NCBI GenBank assembly: GCA_030549205.1
Contig: JAUKTV010000022.1
Coordinates: 1 to 64,000, forward strand
Origin: Apiosordaria backusii
Taxonomy: Eukaryota; Ascomycota; Sordariomycetes; Sordariales; Lasiosphaeriaceae
DNA: 64,000 bases
Direction of reading: 5' to 3'
Of this stretch, positions 57,330 to 64,000 are shown piece by piece (the first letter of the stretch is position 1; every line of letters starts with the position of its first letter). The translations under genes were made by a program, and so were the position numbers. Below the pieces are notes generated by a model. That model saw only the letters and a program-made list of their open reading frames with translations. It had not been told where the DNA came from and did not search any database.

Positions 57330-59422
57330 GTTGATGGCGATGGTTTTAGACTGGATTCTGAGCTTTGAATTATTAAAAGATAATAAGACAAGTCTTTTGT
57401 CTCAGCTTGTAAGAACTTTGTAGTGATTGAGATGAAGGAAGGGAAAAGTCAGATCCTTGGACAAGGACGGAAGTTCTCTTTTTGTACCTGGATTTGAGAG
57501 TTAGAATGCGGGACCATTCAACTCAGGTTTATTTTCGTATCTGGTGGCGCCAGAAAGAAGGTTGTGGGCCGGGACTCGTCATAGGCTCCCATTTACCACT
57601 TGAAGCTTCCACATTCCCATTGTTGGGCATGATAAGCCCGTAGGCACATGATAGCCAACAGTTGTCTGGCTTCAAGTGACAAAATGGACGTGGTTCTTGA
57701 CGAAAATTGAAGATGGGTTCACAAATTGGTTTACTCGAGTATATATCATCTCTATTTTATCCCGTTTATCAGTTGTTTCAACGATCCTGATACAATATCG
57801 ATCTGGCCTCGCTCCAGAAACCACACACCACTTTGTGTTAGCGTCAACGCCCTATGATTTCATAAAATGAAGCTCCCCATTTGGCGCCTTGATGACGATC
57901 GATACGAGATAGCGGGATTAGCCGGACGCCTCTTCCCCAGTAAAATCAGTAAACTCGGTTCAAGGTAAGGTAGCAAAGTTTCGGACAGAATGAGCTCGAA
58001 CTAATAAGATGGGCCAACTGCGTGGCAAATGTTCGTGGTGCTGGACGGGAGGACTCAGTAAGACACGCCCCGTGGTTTGCAAAGGTTGATAGAGGCGTGC
58101 CAGGTGCCTCACAAGGAAAGGTGCCTGTCAACTGACGGCGGTCCGCTTTCCGCTGCCAACCAGGGTACCGTTTCCCTCGAGAGTCATCACACCTTGTGAC
58201 CCGAGGGCCTGGCGGGACCGCTTTAGACCGAAAGGCCCACCTTGGAACATCATGTTCAGGCCCTTTTTTATTCAACAAAAGGTACTTCCTGGGCTCTTCG
58301 GAACACAGGTAATTTACTGTATTGGCTGGTATTAGTTTCTTGGCAATCAGGCTCTCAACACCACACTCATATATCACGATGCATCATACGTTGCTACGGC
58401 AACGACGTCCACATTATGAATTAAACTGGGGACCTTATAAGCATAGGCAATTGATTAAACCATTTTCCATTACTGTTCGAGGGTTACTACGTGTCTACAT
58501 CCTGCTCAGGTCCATGGAGTTTGTTTGCTGTCGGCGAGTGTCTACGTTTCAACCAGGCCCGAATCAACGACTTTCCACTTTCAAAACATGTCGTTGGATT
58601 ATGCTATATGTGGGTGTGAATCTGTGGAAAAAGTGGACTTGTGATTACGGAGGAATCTAAAGGGCCAAGGCCAAGAACTGTCATCTTGGAACTTAACAAC
58701 ATACACCCCAATAAACTATTCTGACCCCCTTATATTCTGACCCTGACCGTGACCTTATACTTTTATTAAGAACCTTTAAATCTAACCCTCCCTACCTGAC
58801 CACTGATTTTTGGAGGTCGTGCCCGGGTATCATGGCAAAGGTCCTGTCCTGATGCCTGATGCTAACCTGTTCAGCGAAGACCTCAGATTATCAACACCAT
58901 CACTTAACCAACAGTACTCTCATCGGACCTACCTCAGTATTGAGCAAGACTAGTGCTCTTTCTACCTCTTCGACTATCGGACCACTGTCGGGTGACAAGA
59001 CGTCATTGGCTTCTAACTTTGTTGACAAAATTTATAGTTTGAGAAGGAGGGGCACTGTCCTTCGGCACCGAAGCCTGTGCACCTCTGTATGTGTCGTTGG
59101 ATTATGCAATATGTCGTTGGATTATGCAATACATGTTTGTTGGGTTACTGCGTATGCAATATATAATATAATCTGCTGCGCAGCACAGTGCAACGCATTC
59201 CCAGCCGCTTGCGAGAAATGCAGGGTCCAGGGTTCCAACATAGTGCGAAGCCCCATTCACACTGTGGGTAGACAACCCAATTCCCCGACCTCGGGCATGT
59301 CTCACAGCGTCCCCCCATCTTATCACTCACTCTCACCTTCTACATGGAAACAACAACAAGATCATCTCATTTTCACACTTTTTTACCCCTCGTTTCCCCC
59401 ATCTCATGATTCTCATCTCATC
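57330..59422. other. Intergenic, short dispersed repeats
   Basis: 2.1 kb with no supported gene. It contains the 17-20-bp repeat (58588, 59091, 59111) listed separately. The open frame running into 59423 is continuous, but sequence before the ATG at 59423 is not protein-like. Confidence 0.45.
59091..59130 (+). repeat. 20-bp tandem duplication
   Basis: Two copies of RTGTCGTTGGATTATGCAAT; a 17-bp copy of the core is also found 500 bp upstream at 58588-58604. Confidence 0.85.
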
Positions 59423-60873
59423 ATGGACCGCAGAGCCTCCCTCCCTGTTTCCCTCCCAGTCCCCAACCCGACCACATCCTACTGGCACACTCTCTCCCCT
59501 CCCCCGGGCACTCTCCCTCCCGACTTTCGCTCCACCACAGGCTTACCCCGCCATTGCAGCACAGTAATCATCGGCTCGGGAATCTCCGGCGCATCCATAG
59601 CTTACAACCTCCTGCTCAATCATGCGGCATCGTCACCCACAGACCCCGAACCACGGGTCCTCCTCCTCGAAGCCCGCACCCTCTGCTCGGGCGCGACAGG
59701 GAGAAATGGCGGGCACACCAAAGCCGCGTCGTACCGCTCCTTTCTCGGTCATGTATCCTCCCTTGGCGAAGGGGAAGCAGTCAAGATCGCGAGGTTGGAA
59801 TACGACAATATCAAAGCTGTTCACAATTTTGCCAAGCAACACGGGATAGAATGTGACTTGGTGGAGGGGGACACGGTGGATGTTGTTTACGATGAGGGGC
59901 AATGGGTCGAGGCGCAGGAGGCGGTGGGGAAGATGCGGGGGGTGTTTTCAGTGGATGATCCGGTGGGACGGTACGAGCTGTTGACCAAGGAGGAGTTGGA
60001 GAGGGACTATTTCGTGCATGATTATGACTATGGGGGAAAGCGAGAGGAGATCAAGGGGGGGGTGAGGTACGAGGCGGGGAGTTTGTCGGGGTATAAATTT
60101 GTCATGGGGGTGTTGAAGAAGGCGGTGGGGATGGGGTTACATGTGCAGGCGGAGACGGCTGTTACTGGGTTGGAGAGGGATGGGCAAAGGGGGGGTGGGT
60201 GGTGAAGACGGAGAGGGGGGAGGTGAGAGCGGGGAGGGTGGTGATGGCTACGAATGGGTATACTGCTGCGTTGATGCCGGAGGTTTTTCAGGGGGTGGTG
60301 GTGCCGTTGAGAGGGCAGATAACGGCGCATAGGCCGGGGAGTAGACTGCCAAGAGGAGGGTGTTTGGAGATGACGTATAGTTTTATTTATGAGGGGGGTT
60401 ATGAGTATATGATTACTAGGCCGAAGGGGAGTGAGTTTGAAGGGGATGTGATTATGGGAGGGGGGTTGGTGAGGGGGGAGGAGGAGGAGGGACTGAAAGA
60501 GTTTGGGGTGAGTGATGATTCGGGGTTCAATGAAGGGATAAGTGAGTATTTGCGTGAGACGACACCGAGGTATTTTGGGAGGGACTGGGGTGATGATCAT
60601 CAGGAAGGGAGGATACGGAGGGAATGGACGGGCATTATGGGCTTCAGCCCGGATGGGTTCCCTTTTGTGGGAGAGGTTCCGGGGCAGGAGGGGCTGTGGG
60701 TGAGTTCGAGTTTTCAGGGGCATGGGATGGTATTGTGCTGGATGTGTGCGGATGCCGTGGTGAAGATGATGAGGGGGCAAGATCATGAGGAAGAGCTCAA
60801 GGGGTGGTTTCCGGACATTTTCAGGATCACGGAGGAGAGGCTGAAGAAGAGATTCCGGGGCAGGCTGAGTTGA
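59423..60873 (+). CDS. FAD-dependent (DAO-type) oxidoreductase with 1-nt frameshift
   Basis: The ATG at 59423 (TCATCATGGAC) opens a frame with GSGISG at residues 51-56 (TVIIGSGISGASIAYNLL), the second DAO motif CSGATGRNGGHTKAA, and YELLTKEELERDYF. It stops at 60202-60204. The adjacent frame continues WVVKTERGEVRAGRVVMATN, the standard strand before the FAD-contacting ATN, and runs to 60873 with the C-terminal motif TGIMGFSPDGFPFVGEVPG. One extra G in the G7 run at 60189-60195 joins them into about 483 aa with no loss. The family oxidises amines/amino acids using FAD; the substrate is unknown. No other lesion is seen, so an assembly error is the likely cause. Confidence 0.8.
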
Positions 60874-62762
60874 TTTGTGATCAGATAGTTGCATGATTAC
60901 AGTGATGTGGCATGAATTCTACGATTAGTAACATGGGTATCTAAGGGGCCAGTCACCGCCATGAGACCGGGTAGGAATGAGGTCTGTAGGCGGCATACGA
61001 TAAGTTGTTGTGCAAGTTGGTCCTACAGTCAGTAACATCCTTAAATCTATGAAAAGCCAACCCCTGGAAGTGCGATGACGGCACGACGCGGAGACGGAAG
61101 AGGTCCGATCTTGACACGGGACGTCAGTCGAGCGAATCAATGACGGGAATGGGCTTTGTGAACTGCGATCAGACCACTGAGGCAACAGTGGACAAACCAA
61201 ACTCGGCCGCTCCGGGGTCCAAAAGCGGCAGAAAAGAGACGCCGTCGCGGATCATTCTCATTGATCAATTTGGGCTATGAATCGTGCCAGTCATTGTGCT
61301 ACGCCAGTTCTGAACGAGTAATATGCGTAACAATACGGAAAGAGTGAAGTACAGATGTCGACCCATTACTATCCGTACAGAGTACATGCTGGTAATTTCC
61401 AGGGTTAAATGTGCAAACCCACCTGGGTTTGCTTGGCCTGTGCCGCTGGGAGGAAGCTTGGACCAACAGTGCCCAAGGTCGGCAATGCTCCGGAATGAGG
61501 ACCCACCATTCCGTCCCAGCCATCTGGAACCTTGGAACCTGGAACCTGCGCTTTCCAGAACCGAGACTGCCATGAGCGCCACCATGCACCACTCCAGAGT
61601 TTCCGATCAAGAAGTTCGCTTGGTGTTGACATGCCGGGCGAAAGCCTATATGTATGCAATTACACAAACATCAGGTGTTTTTACGTGGAAATAAGCTCGG
61701 AAATATGACGATCGCCGGGCTGGTGCGCATTGCTCCCAAGGGAACAGCTTTCATCACCCCCGCTCAAATGACACGCTACTGAACACCAGACATCTTGGCT
61801 CTTTCTCCCCTCAAAGTAGGTATCTCGCATGGGGCCATCCTCAAATCTTGTTGACTGAATGGACAGACTTGGTCGGGCGACATGTCTCTTTCTCGACACA
61901 TGTACCTCATTGCTCCTGCTGTGACCGGGACTGGAAGGCCCAGCAGACACTGCGTCTTTCAGGCCGGACCAAACCCCCTCGGGTTGTGGAGCTGGGATCC
62001 ATTTTGGGCTGCTGAGCCCCACTCTCTTCAGCGGCACTACCCTTGCCAAGCCCCAAAAGTACTCAACCAAACTGCTGGGACGAATCCTCCGGCTTTCATC
62101 TCACCGCTGTCCGTCTTCAGTGGCTGGTTACCATTTCGTCACTTCCAGGTTTGGCAGGCCTTGGGTCCAGCTGACCGGGGCGTCTCCTCCATCCTCTTCA
62201 CCATCTCCCTCACCGTCCGAATCTCTGGCCACGGATACATGGTCCTTTGTTCCCCAGAAACAACACGGAGGATACCGCACCGTCCATGATTCCCTTGGAA
62301 GCACACGGCTCGGGCTGCCAGTTGAAAGGTGTGTGCCCAGCGCCCCAAACCGCCAGTGACCCCCCCTGCGTCCCCAGCTTCGATGGTGCGGCGGTCCACT
62401 CGACTGGTTCCAGCGCCCGCTTTTCCACCCCCCGTTTTGGGACCAGCTCATACCCTGACCCCATCACAGCTGCGACATTGCATCAAAGACCTGCCAGAGA
62501 GAGAGGAAGGCCCCCGGCCATTCTGTTGGAAGATTTTTTCCCACGCATGCTTTAGGAGGGGAAGCGCCGCACCTTACCACTCTCTCGGGTCCCAGCAGAT
62601 CATCCATCCCATCTCATTGCGCTCTAGCCTGCCTCGACTGCATGGCCCGACGTGCTATATAATCCACTTGTTCCTCGATTCCCACTGTTCTTGTCCCTCT
62701 TTTGCGAGCTCTCACATCCGCCTCACCAATCACCACCTGAACGCACACATCCGCCACCCACC
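60874..62762. other. Intergenic, no gene seen
   Basis: 1.9 kb of 3' region and upstream sequence; short frames on both strands but none supported by composition or splicing. Confidence 0.45.
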
Positions 62763-63727
62763 ATGACGAGTGCGCCGGCCAAATCCGACGACCCATCACA
62801 AAGGACGCCAAAAATGAATACAGAACCATTATCGCCAACACTGTCAAACCGCAGCTCGCCGCCATTCCAACCTCCCATAATATCAAAAATGACAATAGAA
62901 ACGCTCTTGACACAGGATGAGAACGACTTGTTGGCCACCGTGGGCGCCGATTCAACAACCGGACTGTCTACAGTGGCAGCGGCGACACTAGAAAAAGGGA
63001 AAGCAAAAGCGATGCCAGGAGACTCCTCCCCAGCATCCAAAATCAGTCCACGAGGCAGCATCAATAGTGTTGAAGATGAGGGTCCGACCGACTCAGCTAC
63101 CAACCTGACCATGGATGACTTTGACAGCGTCCATTCTGACAACTATCCGGCCTCCGTGACAAGTTCAGTCAGGGCTCATGTGTTCGAGGGCGGTCTGCGC
63201 TATCATGCCTACAAGAGTGGAAAATATGCCTTTCCCAACGATGAAACCGAGCAGAACCGGGACGACATGAAGCACTCCATGGTTTTGCTGCTCATGCAAG
63301 GCGAGTTCTTCTATGCGCCCATTGCAGAGAGGCTAGAGGCGGGTGGTGAGGTACTGGATCTAGGTGAGTTTCGTCTGTTTCTGGGTCAGGATCAGCGCAT
63401 CGGTATATACTACACAGACTACACTTCCCGAGCCTTTGCAAGGCCGGACTGTGGACGGAGGCAGGAGAAATAGGGAAGACTGTGCTCCGGATGGCCAGGG
63501 GTCGCCCCACTGCGTGAAAGGGAAATCAGACCACATTCACAGCCAGCCGGCACCCAGTTTTCATGTCATCCGTCTAGGATGCCCGCTGTGGGCAGACAAA
63601 CAAGAGGCGCCTCTCCCCATTTTGTCCGACGTTTATGACTAGTAATGTTTCACCAAGAAGAGAGTTCAGAGGCTGACCGAGCTGCGTGCTACGACAGGTA
63701 CCGGAACAGGCATTTGGGCAATAGAAC
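62763..63727 (+). CDS. 5' part of a LaeA-like SAM methyltransferase (partial)
   Basis: Exon 1 is 62763-63363. The N-terminus is disordered (Ser/Pro/Thr, acidic, ~1-135), followed by VFEGGLRYHAYKSGKYAFPN and MKHSMVLLLMQGEFFYAPI, the N-terminal signature of LaeA/TAM-type methyltransferases. A 334-nt intron (63364-63697) then joins EVLDL-G to TGTGIWAIE, SAM motif I (63698-63727). A GTAAGT donor follows at 63728. The next candidate exon (from 63780) does not look like the family's motif II region, so the rest either lies beyond the window or is damaged. Homologues act on secondary-metabolite or developmental control, or methylate small molecules. Confidence 0.7.
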
Positions 63728-64000
63728 GTAAGTGGCTTGAAGTTTCCTCTCCGTTGGGTCCTTCTGTTGTTTCTCGCAGGCGGAGACCTGCATGAATGGT
63801 ATTGTGAAGAGGGGGACACAACAGAGAAGACACTCACACAAAGCACGGCTGGTTCAGTCTGGACTTTTCGACGATTTCTCCTCAGTCATGGGTGGAAGTG
63901 GCTCAAGGTCACACTTGTGCTACCGTTGCTGTATCTATCCAACGGTTCGGTACTTGTCTGTTTCACACTATCGGATGCCGGTAGTGGGCTGTTTCTCTTT
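63728..64000 (+). other. Presumed intron or damaged 3' part of the methyltransferase
   Basis: A short intron could end at 63779 (CTCGCAG), after which an open frame runs to the window end. The reading frame after it is not recognisably methyltransferase-like. Undecided between long intron, sequence damage and a divergent C-terminus. Confidence 0.3.

Noticed and set aside
60028..60894. 288-codon minus-strand frame
   Set aside because: Antisense of the G-rich 3' half of the DAO oxidoreductase; Pro/His-rich composition is an artefact of that skew.
1..64000. CRISPR arrays, bacterial operons or phage genes
   Set aside because: The window is eukaryotic (spliceosomal introns, fungal gene families); no regularly spaced direct repeats were seen.

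Overview
The window looks like nuclear DNA of a filamentous ascomycete, most likely a Sordariomycete. Genes are separated by one to a few kilobases. Introns are short (about 50-130 nt) with GTRNGT donors, CTRAC-type branch sites and YAG acceptors. The gene complement is typically fungal (PDR-type ABC transporter, DPM3, CK2 beta, a Vip1-like RRM protein). There are traces of AT-rich repeat decay and non-autonomous DNA transposons. The genus is not identifiable from the sequence alone.

Layout. 0-15.7 kb is mostly conserved housekeeping: a leucine-rich-repeat protein, a single-pass acidic membrane protein, DPM3 (dolichol-phosphate mannose synthase subunit), a nuclear and probably kinetochore protein, a mitochondrial oxidoreductase-like protein, a xanthine/hypoxanthine phosphoribosyltransferase and a Ser/Pro/Asn-rich protein. 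16.6-24.1 kb is an accessory block with two related six-cysteine (DUF3716-like) proteins, a 560-bp hAT-type MITE with a perfect 8-bp target duplication, and a Gly-tailed orphan. 24.3-41.3 kb returns to recognisable genes: a frameshifted flavin amine oxidase, a JmjC/cupin-8 protein, the CK2 regulatory subunit, a full-size PDR-type ABC transporter, a Vip1-like RRM protein, a 73-residue conserved protein and a coiled-coil protein. 41.7 kb carries an intron-containing tRNA-Arg(CCG). 42.5-46 kb holds an alpha/beta hydrolase and an acidic orphan. 46.4-57.4 kb is a second accessory block with two paralogues sharing a 'WIFxF...W(Y/F)ILRC' module, a 567-bp inverted-repeat element overlapping the last predicted exon of one of them, a relict NRPS condensation domain, a 153-bp hAT-type MITE and a Zn2Cys6-like protein. 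59.4-64 kb holds a frameshifted DAO-family oxidoreductase and the 5' part of a LaeA-like methyltransferase that runs towards the window edge.

Four themes tie the window together. (1) Accessory nuclear-looking proteins appear to recombine one N-terminal helical module with either a six-Cys or a YILRC C-terminal module. (2) A hAT-type MITE family is present in two clear copies and one decayed copy. (3) Four otherwise intact genes are each broken by exactly one missing base in a G/C homopolymer, which points to assembly error rather than four pseudogenes. (4) Many genes are C-rich at the 5' end and G-rich at the 3' end of the sense strand.

All exon models were built by eye from splice signals and reading-frame continuity; no database search was available.
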